A stretch of DNA of 64,000 nt from Sthenelais limicola (lineage: Eukaryota; Annelida; Polychaeta; Phyllodocida; Sigalionidae), in contig OW804097.1 in NCBI GenBank assembly GCA_942159475.1, forward strand, positions 37,646,298 to 37,710,297, read 5' to 3'. Under the pieces are notes generated by a model. That model made no database searches. It saw only the letters and a program-made list of their open reading frames with translations, and had not been told where the DNA came from. The position numbers were made by a program, and so were the translations under genes. Shown in pieces: positions 10,604 through 22,199 of this stretch (positions are counted from its first letter, which is position 1; each line of letters opens with the position of its first letter).

Positions 10604-10838
10604 GGGCCAGATTTTCAGAAAATGCACAATCTACAGTTCTACACATCTCTCAAATTTTGCTAAATTAGAGGAAAACATGATAAATACTGAGTATATCTGA
10701 GTGTATTATATGCATTGCATTCATTCAATAAATCTGTCTGGTTATGTTGAACTGTATTTTGAACCTCACTTTCGTTTTAAATTTGGATTTTGAGAGAATT
10801 GGTGAAGGTGAATTGTACATTTTCTGCAGACTTGACTT
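10604..10838 (+). mobile_element. MITE-A copy, A3
   Basis: Starts GGGCCAG. Core has CATTCAATAAATCTGTCTGG. The right end has decayed to CAGACTTGACTT. Confidence 0.88.
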
Positions 10839-10950
10839 ATATATGATGACACGGAAGCACTTTCCTGCAGAGCAGGGGTGACGGATGACCATTCTACCCA
10901 AGGATGCACACTTAGTTGGTCCTTCAGCCATTTATCCTGCAGATGTATAT

Positions 10951-11162
10951 GAGTCAGATTTTCAGAAAATGTACAATTGGCAGCTGTACACATTTAGTAA
11001 ATTCTGCTAAATTAGGTAAATTCGAGAATATTCAGCATTGCATTGATTCTAGTAATCTCTTTGGTTAGATTGAAATGTATTTTGAACTTTTTTTCGTCTG
11101 AAATTTGGGTTGTCTCTGAAGATTGGCGAAGTTAAATTGTACATTTTCTGAAAATCTGACCC
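10951..11162 (+). mobile_element. MITE-A copy, A2, short internal deletion
   Basis: Starts GAGTCAG and ends CTGAAAATCTGACCC. About 25 bp are missing after TAAATTAGG. Confidence 0.88.
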
Positions 11163-11203
11163 ACATATCAGTGCAAGCCCCTATTTCTATATTTAGTTCA
11201 AAA

Positions 11204-11520
11204 AGTAGTTGACATGGGCTAAACGTGCTTCTTTAAGAAGAGAGAAAAGTGGGGGACTTTTGCGATCGACCGGTGAAGTATACAGCTGCATTGTACAGCG
11301 CTGTCTATGTTCCATGTGCAGCAGCTGTCGGTCCCCTTCCATGGAAGGAAGAGCCGGTTATACTGGCCCTGTTTCTCTATGGTTGATTGCAAAGAGTGGC
11401 TGGCAGGGCAAAGGGTTGACAGTTCCTTGTCATAAATAGAAGTAAAAAATCTCCCACTTTTCCCTCTTCTTAAAGGGACTTTCTTCTTAAAGGACCTAAG
11501 GAATGCTGTGTCAACTATCT
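11204..11520 (+). mobile_element. Element G, copy 1
   Basis: Ends are inverted: AGTAGTTGACA with TTCTTTAAGAAGAGAGAAAA at the left, and TTCCCTCTTCTTAAAG with TGTCAACTA at the right. The interior GGTTATACTGGCCCTGTTTC and GGGCAAAGGGTTGACAG recurs at 56170-56360, and part recurs at 11620-11720. No transposase. Confidence 0.7.
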
Positions 11521-11619
11521 ATTGGACAGAGTATATCTCAAGACTTTCTCCAGGATGCAGATTATTGATTATTCATTGCTATAAGAATGTCATTAAGGTG
11601 GTTTTTGTGTAAACCAAGG

Positions 11620-11720
11620 CAAAGGGTTGACAGAAACTTGTCATAAATAGAAGTAAAAAATATCTTTTCCCTCTTCTTAAAGAAACTGTGGCAACTACTT
11701 ATTGGACAGAGTATATTTAT
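11620..11720 (+). mobile_element. Element G fragment
   Basis: Repeats the right part of the previous element (GGCAAAGGGTTGACAG, TTGTCATAAATAGAAG, CCCTCTTCTTAAAG, then TATTGGACAGAGTATAT), about 230 bp downstream, as a local partial duplication. Confidence 0.65.
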
Positions 11721-11728
11721 TTCTTATA

Positions 11729-11826
11729 TATAGGAGCATTGGAACATATTAATCCATTCAATAATATCTAGAGCTTCAATTCTGGGTAGCTTTTCATCAA
11801 TGAAAATACCCATTACTTTTATGTAT
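11729..11826 (+). repeat. 98-bp direct repeat, left copy
   Basis: Nearly matches 12082-12182. The blocks ATATCTAGAGCTTCAATTCT and CATCAATGAAA are shared. It ends 2 bp before a MITE-A. Confidence 0.8.
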
Positions 11827-11828
11827 AA

Positions 11829-12063
11829 GGGTCAGATCTTTAGAAAATGTACAATTGGCAGCGCTACACATTTAGGAAAGTCTCCTAAATTAGGTTGAAA
11901 AATGAAGAATACCGGGTATATCTGAGTATATTTGGTATCGCATTGGTTTGGAGTATCAGTTCTGTTGTGTTGAACTGCATTTTGAAGCTCATTTTTGTCT
12001 TAAATGTAGGTTATTTGAGGGGATTAGTGAAGGCGAATTGTACGTTTTCTGAAAATCTGACCC
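11829..12063 (+). mobile_element. MITE-A copy, A1, between direct repeats
   Basis: Full length, with ends GGGTCAGATCTTTAG and CTGAAAATCTGACCC. It lies between two copies of a segment of about 98 bp. Immediate flanks are ATAA and ATAT. Confidence 0.92.
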
Positions 12064-12081
12064 ATATATATTTCATATAAA

Positions 12082-12182
12082 TATAGGGGCATTGAAACAT
12101 ATTTATCCACTGATTAATATCTAGAGCTTCAATTCTTGGTAGCAAATCCATCATCAATGAAATTCCCATTAGTTTTACGTAT
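12082..12182 (+). repeat. 98-bp direct repeat, right copy
   Basis: Partner of 11729-11826 at a spacing of 353 bp. No MITE-A follows this copy. Confidence 0.8.
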
Positions 12183-12428
12183 GTCATGAATGTATTCAGT
12201 AGCTGTCAAAGGAATCGCATCTCACACATTGACTAGAATTTCAAAGTATCGCCTTGCTTTTGCGGCGCCATTTTGATGAATTGGATTCTTCTTAGATAGA
12301 ACGGGTGTGAACAGAATTGGAAGGAAGGAGGTGGAAGTAAATCAGTTTGCAAAATACTTTCGAAAACATGTCCTTATATGGTCTACATTTGACAAAACAA
12401 GGCTATTTGTATGGACTGTGTATAGGAG

Positions 12429-12832
12429 TTTCTGAGCACCTGGGACGACAACAGAAAAGTCGCGAAATTGATATTTATTATATATTTATTTACAAGTTTT
12501 CTTTGTTCAAATGTTATCATATTAGGGTATCATATTAGGGTATCATTCTCTTTTAGTCCTATGAAAAGATATCTTGAATGTCAAGACTGTATTAAACATA
12601 TATGCATGGCAAAGCTAATTCTATCGAGTATAATTAGTTAATTTACTAGTAATTGTCCACCCAGAAATATTGTAGACTTTGATTTTCAAAAGAGAAATAT
12701 CTAACTTAATATATAGAAATACCTATTAGATGTTTACTATAATTGAAATCGGCTTAATCTCATCTTTACAAATATGATGGTATCTCGAAATCCATTTTTG
12801 GCGACTTCTGACTTATTTTCCCGCAACACATC
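12429..12832 (+). mobile_element. MITE-B copy, left-right form
   Basis: Order of blocks: degenerate left end, AAAAGTCGCGAAATTGATAT, CAAGTTTTCTTTG, TAATTGTCCACCCAGAAATA, GAAATCGGCTTAATCTCATC, ATATGATGGTATCTCGAAAT, then GCGACTTCTGACTTATTTTC and ACACATC. This is the normal family layout of about 400-510 bp. Near 12527-12545 GGTATCATATTA is repeated in tandem. Confidence 0.8.
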
Positions 12833-12845
12833 GTTCGCTATAAGT

Positions 12846-13073
12846 GGGCCAGATTTTCAGAAAATGTACAATTCACCTTCGCCAATCTTCTCAAATAACC
12901 CGAATTGCAGACAAAATTTAAGTTCAAAACACCGTTCTACCTAACCAAAGGATTGCTAGAATCAATGCAATGCCGAATATACTCGAATTTACCTAGTATT
13001 CACCAAATTGCTGTCTAATTTAGCGGAATTTACTAAAAGTGTACAGCTGCCAATTATACATTTTCTGAAAATC
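12846..13073 (-). mobile_element. MITE-A copy, A2, right end cut short
   Basis: Ends at GAAAATC, lacking TGACCC, yet AAGT is present on both sides (12842-12845 and 13074-13077). The terminal loss may have happened at or after insertion. Confidence 0.85.
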
Positions 13074-13335
13074 AAGTACAAATAGTGTGCGTGCTTTTAG
13101 TCGGTTAACTGACCCTGTCTTTAAATGTGATTTACTTAATAATCCTTTAAGTGATTTAAAAGAAGTGTAAAGTGCCTTTTCCACTAAGCCGATTCTATTG
13201 CGATCCTCACAGAATTTAGTGGAAAAGGGTCCTCTTCGGAGCATTATTACTGCCTTGCATGTTTCGTAATTCGTCAAGAAAAATAGTCATATAAGGTAAA
13301 TATAACAAATAGATCAATAAATCAGTATGAAATAA

Positions 13336-13468
13336 ATACCAAATAGCCCTCTGTCGATGTCAAATCGATCTCGACATCAGGTCAAAGCACACTCCACCCC
13401 TTCAGGGTGTCGTGCGCTTTGACCCTCCGTCTCGATCGATTTGACATCGACATCGGGCTATTCGGTAT
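13336..13468. repeat. 133-bp near-perfect palindrome
   Basis: Left arm runs ATACCAAATAGCCC, then GTCGATGTCAAATCGAT, then GGTCAAAGCACAC. The right arm is its inverse, ending GGGCTATTCGGTAT. The loop is a short GC-rich CACCCCTTCAGGGTG. It is a fold-back element or the remnant of one, with no coding potential. Confidence 0.85.
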
Positions 13469-13783
13469 AAAAATCGCATGAGAATCGGCTTAGTGTACTA
13501 GGCCCTTAAGATGTTGTGCTTTCGTAATTTCCAAGGAAGCCCACTGAGAACAATGACCCTAAACTGAAGCTGACGTGGGTAGCCTACACAATGTGGAAAA
13601 TTATTAGTTCATGGCATGATATAACCTTAACTGGATTGTCCTGATTTTGGACCATGTGTGGGTGACGGTTTTTAATGAACCATATTTCTTATTCTTACTT
13701 AATTATATAGATTACATTTTCTCTTTTGTTTATGTATCAATTGAAATGACAAGGATCAGCAATCACTGAGAATATTGTACTTA

Positions 13784-14046
13784 TAGTCCGGCAGTGGAAA
13801 GGCAAATTTTGGCCTAACCCGGAAATCCCGGAAAAAGGTTTTTTTCTCTCTTGATTTATTATCTATGGGGTCCCTATTTCACATTCCTGTGTGATGTGAA
13901 GTTCCTGACCTTGAGCAATTTGAGATATTTAAGATGGCTGCCACCAAACATGTCAAATCTGATATAGGGATCCCATAGATGACAAATCAAGAGAGAAAAA
14001 AACTTTATCCGGGATTTCCGGGTTAGGCTCTCCCACTGCCGGACTA
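13784..14046. mobile_element. Element K, 263 bp, long terminal inverted repeats
   Basis: Left end TAGTCCGGCAGTGG and inverse right end CCACTGCCGGACTA. Inversion continues for about 95 bp through TAACCCGGAAATCCCGGA, TTTTTTTCTCTCTTGATTT and ATCTATGGGGTCCCTAT. The centre is short. Flanks fit a TA target but are ambiguous. The 92-codon minus-strand open frame inside is fortuitous. Confidence 0.85.
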
Positions 14047-14394
14047 TTAATGATTTTGACTGAATACAAATATAAAATACAAATAAAAACGATAAATCTC
14101 TGCCGACGAATGCTTCTTCTTCGGGAAGGCGACTATTTTTGTGAGTGAACAAGCGCTAAATATTCCTCCTCGGAAAAAGAATGTTCAACGTACGCTCAAG
14201 CATAAAGCACCCAAATGCCTTCCATTCAAAGCTTAATAAGAGGTGTTCGTGCTGACCAACCATCTGGGGCCGCCCGCCAACAGCTCCCCCTTGGCCGCTA
14301 GGGCCAGGCTTCTATCAAACCATGGCAGGCCCTGGTCATTTGCCACTACATTAGTCTATAACTTTCCTATAAAGGGGCTGGGTCAGGAATATTT

Positions 14395-14636
14395 GGGTCA
14401 GATTTTCAGAAAATGTACAATCATCAGCTTTACACATTTAGTTATTTCTGCTAAATTTGTCCGAAAAATGAGTATTAGCCTACTAGCTATATCTGGGTAT
14501 ATTCGATATTGAGTTGATTTAAAGGATGTCCTTTTTTTTATGTTGAATTGTGTTTTGAGTTAAATTTTTGTAATAAATTCGGGTTGTTTTGGAGGGTTTC
14601 TAAATGTGAATTGTGCATTTTCTGGAAATTTGACCC
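14395..14636 (+). mobile_element. MITE-A copy, divergent
   Basis: ATTT on both sides (14391-14394 and 14637-14640). The core is more diverged than average (GAGTTGATTTAAAGGATG), so it is probably an older copy. Confidence 0.88.
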
Positions 14637-14860
14637 ATTTGCCTATGCTGGCCAGTGCGCAGATTTAAATGTCCATGTTTTCATATAGACATATAGTCCA
14701 TACTGCATTGCCAATGCATCATTTCTAAAAGATATTTTCCTAGCACAAAGGTCCTATTCAATATAGTCTAGTGGGCGTAAGGATGGAGGGAGAAAAACAT
14801 TTGTATCTTATGCTATTAAACATTCATGAATCAGACGGGAATTCGCATCTATAGGTATAT

Positions 14861-14890
14861 GGGTAAAGTTTCCTGAAAATGTACACTTGC
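14861..14890 (+). mobile_element. MITE-A terminal fragment
   Basis: About 30 bp resembling a left end (GGGTAAAGTTTCCTGAAAAT); no core or right end follows. Confidence 0.4.
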
Positions 14891-15019
14891 AAAATAAAAA
14901 GCCCGTGAAATCCTGTCTGAATACATGCCAATCCCTCACAAAAGTAGTAAAAAAATCAAACTTACAGTTCGGTATATTCAATGTGCCTTTTGTCCATCCT
15001 TTTTAAAATACTATATTAT

Positions 15020-15257
15020 TGGTCAGATTTTCAGAAAATGCACAATCTATAGTTCTACACTACATCTCTCAAATTCTGCTAAATTAGGGTGAAAAATGAT
15101 AAATGCTATGTATATCTATGAGTGTATTCTGTATTGTATTTATTCAATAAATCTGTCTGGTTATGTTGGACTGCATTTTGAACCTGATTTTCGTTAAATA
15201 TGGGTTATTGGAGAGGATTGGTGAAGGCGAATTGTACATTTTCCGACTGTTTCACCC
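15020..15257 (+). mobile_element. MITE-A copy, A3, variant right end
   Basis: First G of the left end lost. The core has TTATTCAATAAATCTGTCTG. Right end GACTGTTTCACCC. Confidence 0.88.
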
Positions 15258-15770
15258 TTATACCTGTAGGTGTCTATGTGTGCCCCAGGGTTGTTCAAGG
15301 GATTTTTTCGATTGATTAATTAGAACAAGATATCTTTTTTTAAAAAAAAAAGGTTTTATTCAAAATATCCTCGAGTAATGATCATAGCAACGTACAGACC
15401 CTCACCAGTATGTGTGAGGGAAGGTAGGGGGCGTTGCCTGTTACGTCATATCCCAGCCTGACTAAAATAAACTTGCACAGTACTAGGTAGTTAAGCATAA
15501 TTAACGATTTTAGTAATATGATAATAATAGTAATAAATGGGAGATATTTAATTATTATTATAAACATAAGTCACACAATATTGCGTAATGTCTCATAACA
15601 CATTCTACACATCTTCACATCTTTCACACATCAGTGCCCCTGCCCCTGCATGTGTTAATGTCCTTTCATCTTTATTCAAAATAAAACAAACATATAATCT
15701 TACTTTTTTCCCCCTCTATTCTTGGGAACAAACAAATACAATCCTCCTGATCTGATAAGCTTCTGCCGGC

Positions 15771-16408
15771 ATCTGGGACAGAATGCCCCATGCTAACCTA
15801 GGAGCCAAAAACTGGAACAATCTTGCTCAGTCCCCAAAAGACATACCAACATTTGAAACCTTCAAAATTGCACTCAAAAACAAGAGACATATTGAATAAT
15901 TGTGGGCCATGCAGAAACTTCCTGTTGACCCATGGTTGCTAAAGTTGCACTCACAACAACCAACAGTCACACAGTGCAAACACAGCCCATGCAGAAACTT
16001 CCCGCTGGACAGTGAATGCTTAAATTGCACTACTAAAATGCACGCTAAAACAACAAACAACCACAAAATGCACCAGCCATGCAGTAAGCTCTTCCTGAGC
16101 CAACATGACCTTCATCAACCCTTCATCTCACCCCTTTTCCACATCCCTACCCCACAAAAATGTATATATCGCATTTATGTATACTCTTATACTCATTAGC
16201 ATAAGCATAAGTATTAAAAATACTATGCACTATAACGTGCACTTAATGCACTATAGCGGTAGCATTAGTGAATAGCTAGACACAGCAGTGGGCAGAATAA
16301 CCATGGCAATTTGTATATGAATTAAATCCATGAGTTTACGTCACAATTATATGTCACTGTATTGTTTGACTTGCTGTATAAACATCCTAAATAAACAAAA
16401 ATTAAAAA
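15771..16408 (+). pseudogene. 3' end of a non-LTR retrotransposon (LINE)
   Basis: A frame from 15771 to a stop at 15897-15899 reads ...GAKNWNNLAQSPKDIPTFET and then FKIALKNK. This is the typical C-terminal tail of CR1/L2/Rex-like reverse transcriptase ORFs (W-N-N-L...P....F-K..L-K). The sequence after the stop resembles a 3' UTR of about 500 bp ending AAATAAACAAAAATTAAAA. Upstream of 15771 the frame has stops, so the copy is 5'-truncated and dead. The 99-codon frame at 15900-16199 lies in the UTR. The clade cannot be settled from so short a piece. Confidence 0.7.
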
Positions 16409-16686
16409 ACATTACAGCATTCATGATAGCCTTATACCAGCTGTGACTGTTTTCTTTAATGTTTCAATGTTAAGGGTTGCTACAATGCCTCCTCTGTCAA
16501 CGCTTTGTGGTTCTCAGACAAAATTCATATGTATATTGTCATTGTTCTGTATCCTTCCGTTTACCTTTATACCTCCCCTGTACATGACGGACAGTGATAA
16601 ATTCCCTTAATAAAAGCCAGTCAGAGAAAGCTTAAGATCCGATTCATATCACCATTACATAAATTAATAATTACATGATAATTACA

Positions 16687-16859
16687 TAAGACAGAAATGA
16701 GCTTCAAAAAGCAGTTTAACCTAGCAAAAGAGATACTATAAATCAACGCGATACCAAATATACTCAGACATATCTGGTATCCATCATTTTCGAGCATAAT
16801 TTAGCTGAACTTCCTTAATGTGTAGAGCTACCAATTGTACATTTCCTGACGATCTGACC
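16687..16859 (-). mobile_element. MITE-A fragment, A1
   Basis: The left third is missing. It ends GACGATCTGACC. Confidence 0.8.
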
Positions 16860-17367
16860 AAGATTTAGTTTAATACATTTATAATGAATATGTTGATATA
16901 ATACTTGGGTGAGAAAGAATTAATTGCCTAAAGGTGAACGAACTTTATTAGCATCTCCCAAGCATAATACACCGGTAGATGAACAGGTCATCTTGTAGGT
17001 TCCCTCTCATTAAATAGCCAAATGCTGATTCTATTGCATCATTTTTCTCGAATCAGCCAATGTAACCGCCATTGCATAGGAAGAAGTGGGTTTTAATGGC
17101 TTTCACAAGCGACCGTTGCATTTTCCCCTTGAAAATATTGCCCCAAATACACACGCTATAGTCAGTTCTAAGCATTCTGCGGAAAAAGTTAAACCATTCA
17201 TTGGCAGAAAATTAGCTCTCGAGATGTCTTAAGCAGGTGTAAATTGATTTGAGTTCAATTGAACATATTTCATGAACCGACTTCACTTGACCAGAAGTTT
17301 TAGTATTACATTACTGCATGAAATGATGGAAGGATGAAAGGAAACATTCTGATTCAGAAGGAGGATG
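16860..17367. other. Unannotated spacer
   Basis: I see no gene, repeat family or RNA in this stretch. Confidence 0.4.
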
Positions 17368-17781
17368 TGTGATGTGTTACAGGCAACTGAGTCACAAGTC
17401 GCTAAAATGGATTTTGAGATATCATTATAAATGAAAAATGAGATCAAGCCGATTCTAATGAATGTAAACATTAAGGATATTTAATAAGTTTTGCTATCTT
17501 TTCACTTTTATATCTTTATTTTTGAAAAACAAAACGTTTGCAATATTACTGGGTGGACATTTACTTTATTATAGTAAAGTCGTGAATAAACTCCATAGGA
17601 TGATCTTAGAAATGCACTGATATACTGAATAAACTGTTTTGAAATTTAGTACATATGTATTCATACAACCACAAGGACTGGACACTCCAAAAATGAAAAT
17701 ATTCGAATAAAGAGATCTTGTAAACAATTTGAATAATATCAATGTTGCGGCTTGTGACTCATTTCCCTGAAACCCAACACA
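17368..17781 (-). mobile_element. MITE-B copy, right-left form
   Basis: Starts TGTGATGTGTTACAGG. The right arm comes first (ATGGATTTTGAGATATC, GAGATCAAGCCGATTC), then TACTGGGTGGACATT, then the left arm (AAGAGATCTTG) and GGCTTGTGACTCATTT. Confidence 0.85.
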
Positions 17782-18405
17782 AAAGAATTATGCATGAATA
17801 CATTAATTTGTGAAACAAATGTCTTGATGGGGGATTTCCCATTATGTCATGTGTATGTTTTTGTAGTAGAGTCAATTCAAGATCTATTGTAAACGACATG
17901 AACTTGTAGATTGAAACTGTTCAATCGCTTGGTTATTGTTTATTATATGTGGCAGCAGTGGAGTATACTTGGCTAGACCGAGGTCTGATAGGTTAAAAAA
18001 CAGTTTGGTTGAAAAAGTGATTAAAATCGTGATTTGGATTTTTTGGCAACGCACAAAAGAAAACTACATTTGTTAGTCATGCGTATTTTCTAACTCTTAA
18101 AGATCAGTGATGCTTAATTTAAGGCCAAAAGAATTGTACTGGTATGACTTTCATGGCCAATAGAAAGACGCTTCACTATGGGAAAGATTGAAATGATTCA
18201 TCTTTTATAATGACGAATTGAAGATTACTTGCTATTGCGACTGTTACCGACAGTGAGCTAAATATTTTAAGGAGGTACTTAATAAATTGTCGAAACGATG
18301 TTAGGGAAAGTTCCACATTTTAAGACCGTGCTTCAACCAGACAATTGTACGCTGTAGATAATTTACAAGTCCATTCCTGGAATTTAGCTGGCCCCATTCA
18401 TACTA
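17782..18405. other. Unannotated spacer
   Basis: No gene or recognised repeat seen. Confidence 0.4.
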
Positions 18406-18631
18406 GGGTGACATCTTCAGAAAATGTACAATTCTCCTTCACAGATCCTCTCAAATAACCCAATTTAAAGAGAAAATTCGGTTTAAAATACAGTACAACA
18501 TAACCAAACAGATTCGTTGAAACAAGGCAATATCAAGTATGCACGAATATACCTAATATTGACCATTTCTCAGTGTAGTTTAGCAGAATTTACTAAGTGT
18601 GTAGAACTGCTGATTGTACATTTTCTGACGC
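18406..18631 (-). mobile_element. MITE-A copy, A4
   Basis: Starts GGGTGACATCTTCAG and ends CTGACGC; ACTA on both sides (18402-18405 and 18632-18635). Confidence 0.88.
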
Positions 18632-18826
18632 ACTATCAACGGTATGGGTTTGGTACACTACTGGTGAGGGGTGGGCTCGTTGCATAACAAAACCTTACTT
18701 CATGTTTCCCTCCTTAGCTTCTTTTCCTTGCTAAACAGCTGGTAAGGATCATTAAGGCAAGGAATTTGCCAGTCAATTCCATTGCCACAGGAGGAATATC
18801 ATACCTAAGCCAGGAAAGGTATCTTA

Positions 18827-19158
18827 GGCTGTGATTCCACTGGATCGCTTTTTCGGTCGCTCATGGTTCGCTCTTTTATTTCCCCGCGAGCCTATGAATA
18901 AGGGAAGCAAGAACATGTTATGAGCATATAGACAAGCGATCCAGTGGAATTGCACCTTAAACCTTTGATTGTACTGCTACTTGTACAGGCAGAAGGAGCA
19001 TCGCGTAGTTGCACTCAAGTCAAACACAACAATGTCCAAATGAAGTGCCAACATAATAGTTTAACAGTGTAAAGAAAGCTTCGCTTGTTAGACACTCGGG
19101 AAAATAAAAAGAGTGGACTATGAGTGGACCAAAAGAACGATCAAGTGGAATCGCAGCC
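18827..19158. mobile_element. Element J, TTAA-flanked, copy 1
   Basis: Left end GGCTGTGATTCCACTGGATC, right end GATCAAGTGGAATCGCAGCC followed by TTAA (19159-19162). A second inverse end (CCAGTGGAATTGCACC then TTAA) occurs inside at 18941-18960, so a 130-bp short form is nested in the 332-bp form. The middle shares CAGGCAGAAGGAGC and CAAGTCAAACACAACA with the copy at 20661. piggyBac and Kolobok transposons both use TTAA targets; no transposase is present to decide. Confidence 0.75.
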
Positions 19159-19174
19159 TTAAGCAGAGATAAAT

Positions 19175-19409
19175 GGGTCAGATTTTCAGAAAATGTACAA
19201 TTCACCTTCACCACTGCTCTCAAATAACCCAAATTTCAGTCAAAAATAAACTTCAAAATACAGTTCAACCTAACCAAACGGATTGCTAGAATCAATGCAA
19301 TGCCGAATATACACGAATTTACCTAGTATTGACCAAATTGCAGCCTAGTTTAGCAGAATTTACTCAATGTGTACAGCTGCCAATTATACATTTTCTGAAA
19401 ATCTGACCC
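19175..19409 (-). mobile_element. MITE-A copy, A2
   Basis: Full length with AAAT on both sides. Confidence 0.93.
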
Positions 19410-19689
19410 AAATAGGGATATCTTATGCAACAGCCCCTGGCAGGTAATCGCATTTCATCTATTATCATTGTTCTCATTATGATTAATCGAAATGGTGGTG
19501 TCATGGAAATCATAATCGACAATTCACAAGTCCCTAATATTCAACAAATAACAGCCCCTGACACTTCATTGTGACCACCAAACTTGTATAGGTTATTAAT
19601 ACCTTTCAATAGTTGGCCAATGTGCAGATCGATGGGAACCAGGTAGAAGGAATTAGGTACGCCCAATGTCCTATATTCAATGCATCAAT

Positions 19690-19943
19690 GGGTCAGATTT
19701 TCAGAAAATGTACAATCTGCAGATCTACACATTTAATAAATTCTGCTAAATTAGACTGTCAAATGGTCAATACTAGGTATATCTGAATATATTTAATATT
19801 GCCTTGATTCAAACAATCTGTATGGTTACGTTGAACTATTTTGAACCTGATTTTTGTTTTAAATTCGGGTTGTTTGAGATAGAGATAGAGATAGATAAAA
19901 GGCTTGGTCAAGATGAATTGTACATTTTCTGGCGATTTCACCC
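19690..19943 (+). mobile_element. MITE-A copy, A4, with microsatellite expansion
   Basis: Ends GGGTCAG and CGATTTCACCC. About 20 bp of AGATAG units (19877-19897) have grown inside the block that reads GGGTTATTTGAGAGGATTGG in other copies. Confidence 0.9.
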
Positions 19944-20274
19944 TGATACAATTATGTAAGTCCATAATGTACCAAAATGGCGGATGGGTAACATGCAATG
20001 GTGATGAATGAGCAGATCAAAAGGGAATGACCTAGTCTGATTCTATTTCTGAACCGCGTCAATAACATCGCATTTAAATGTGAATATGGTTGACAAATTG
20101 GCGATTTTTACTTGCTAAGATTATGATTGATCATTGGTGTATTGATGCTGTAATCGAATTGTACTTTAGAATGTTGAAGCTTTATACCTTAAAAGCCTGC
20201 CCACTTGGAACGAGGTTTTTTTTATATAAAGCTGTAATTCCGTTGCTAGGATATCATGTTGATGTAGGTTATAT

Positions 20275-20512
20275 GGATGAAATCGTTAGAAAATTTACAA
20301 GTGGCAGCTGTACACATAGCAGAGGAAATCCTGCTAAATTAGGCTGACAAATAATGAATACCGGGTATGTCTGAGTATATTTAGTATTGTGCTTATCTAA
20401 AGTATCAGTTCTGTCATCTGGAACTGTATTTTGAACCTCATTCTTGTCTTAAATGTGAGTTATTTGAGAGGATTGGTAAAGGCCGATTGTACATTTTCTG
20501 ACAATCTGACCC
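20275..20512 (+). mobile_element. MITE-A copy, A1
   Basis: Starts GGATGAAATCG and ends CTGACAATCTGACCC; ATAT on both sides. Confidence 0.9.
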
Positions 20513-20660
20513 ATATGATGGTTTACCCAATATGGGTTGCACTCTTTGATGTTAAACAATTTCTGTATGCCCTATTATTCTGCATGATTTGTATTTGTCC
20601 CTGAATTCTGTAAGAATTTTAATTGTTTTCTTCACTTTACAAAGAGTACACCATAGGTAA

Positions 20661-21079
20661 GGTGTGATTCCATCGCTTGTATATGTGCTCATGGCTTGCT
20701 CTTGCTTCCCTAATTCATAGTGTGCTTTTATTTCGCTCTTCACCCGATTTTACATTTAGCACAATACAAGAGCAGAGCGATTCTACTGGTGCGCTGGTTT
20801 CCTTATGAAATCAATAGCAAGTGCGTTGGTCCGCTCTTATTGCACTTCTTCAACAGGCAGAAAGAGCGTTGTGTAGTTGGGCTCAAATCAAACACAACAG
20901 ATATTAGAGCAACATCCAAAAGAAGCGCCACCATCACATTTTAAGAGTGTATAGAAAGTGCATGAACCGGTTCCATTAGACCGCTCAGGTTTCACTCGAC
21001 TTCCGCTCGTTTAGTGCTCAGTGAAAAGAAAAGAGGGGACAATGAGCAGACCAATATAGCAATCCAGTGGAATCGCACC
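20661..21079. mobile_element. Element J, copy 2
   Basis: Left end GGTGTGATTCCATCGCTTG, right end AATCCAGTGGAATCGCACC followed by TTGA. At 419 bp it is longer than copy 1. It shares CAGGCAGAAAGAGCGT, GGGCTCAAATCAAACACAAC and TAAGAGTGTATAGAAAG with it. Confidence 0.7.
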
Positions 21080-21332
21080 TTGAGTCCTTTTATCGTCTCT
21101 GACCCACTATTGGTGTTCATCTATGGCATGTCTTTTCCATCTCCTTCTTTTCATTCTGATTAATGTTTGCATTTTGCCGTTCTGCCCTACCTTCCTTTAT
21201 TGAGCATTTCACCCACTTCATATTTCACCAATTATATTTTATTCCTCAAAGAATCTTGTTTCAAACATTGTGACTGCTTAGTTTTCTATCTATTCTTTCT
21301 GACGAAAAACACATCAGAAAAATGAGAATATG

Positions 21333-21719
21333 TGTGATCCATTTTAGGAAAATGAGTCATAAGTCATAAGATTCTGGGATATCATTATATTTTAAAGGAG
21401 ATCAAGCAGATTCCAATGATAGTAAAGATTAGGACATCTGATAAATACTTCTCTATTTTAAGTTTGATATTTTTATTTTTGAAAAAGAAAGTTTGCAATG
21501 TTTCTGGGTGGGTAATTACCAGTAAATATACTCCATACAAAGGCCTTTAAAACTCTAGAATATATTTAGTTCAGTGTCCTGAAATTTGGTACATAGATTC
21601 ATGGGACCATGGGTGCTAAACTCCCCAAGAAACCGAACATTCCAATAAAGAGATCTTGTAAAAAGAAACAGTTTGAAAAATATCAATCCTGTGACTCATT
21701 TTCCTGGAACACATCACAT
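21333..21719 (-). mobile_element. MITE-B copy, right-left form
   Basis: Starts TGTGATCC and TAGGAAAATGAGTCAT; ends CCTGGAACACATCACA. Contains TTTCTGGGTGGGTAATTACC and AAGAGATCTTG. Confidence 0.85.
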
Positions 21720-21800
21720 TTCAAGCTGCCCGCGTACAGGTTAATCTCCTCGCGCTGTGTGCTTTCCAGACCTGCTTCCATTTTACTATGTTATGAGGCT

Positions 21801-21878
21801 TTAGACTGTGGCCTACCATTAGTTCCATAATTCCATACGAATCAGGATTCAAAATGGCGGCTGTGCAAATCCTCTATT
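21801..21878 (-). mobile_element. MITE-C terminal fragment
   Basis: Last 78 bp of the inverse orientation: CATTAGTTCCATAATTCCAT, CAAAATGGCGGCTGTGC, AAATCCTCTATT. Confidence 0.8.
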
Positions 21879-22199
21879 CGTTGCAAGGAGACTGTCACGG
21901 GGATTAAAAATTCCCTTTAGCAATGCTATGGGTTTTTGCACCCATCCGCAAATCAGGAACAACTTTCTTTGATTAGATTCCTCAAATTAAATATATTTTT
22001 ACGTTCTTACGAGTGAATCATTGAATTTTAAAACACATCAGAAGCCTTTTTACCTTTTTCTTGACTAAGTTTCCATTTGAATAAGGATAACATCCAACGG
22101 CACTCCGATCTGACCCATTTCCCCTCGATAAAATCTGCATAGGAAGTCTCAATGGAAATACACTTCACTCTCTGAGATTTAATCAACTCAAATACATGT

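Noticed and set aside
2000..13100. Regularly spaced repeats as a CRISPR array
   Set aside because: Repeats are 240 bp transposon copies in mixed orientation with irregular spacing, in an animal-type genome.
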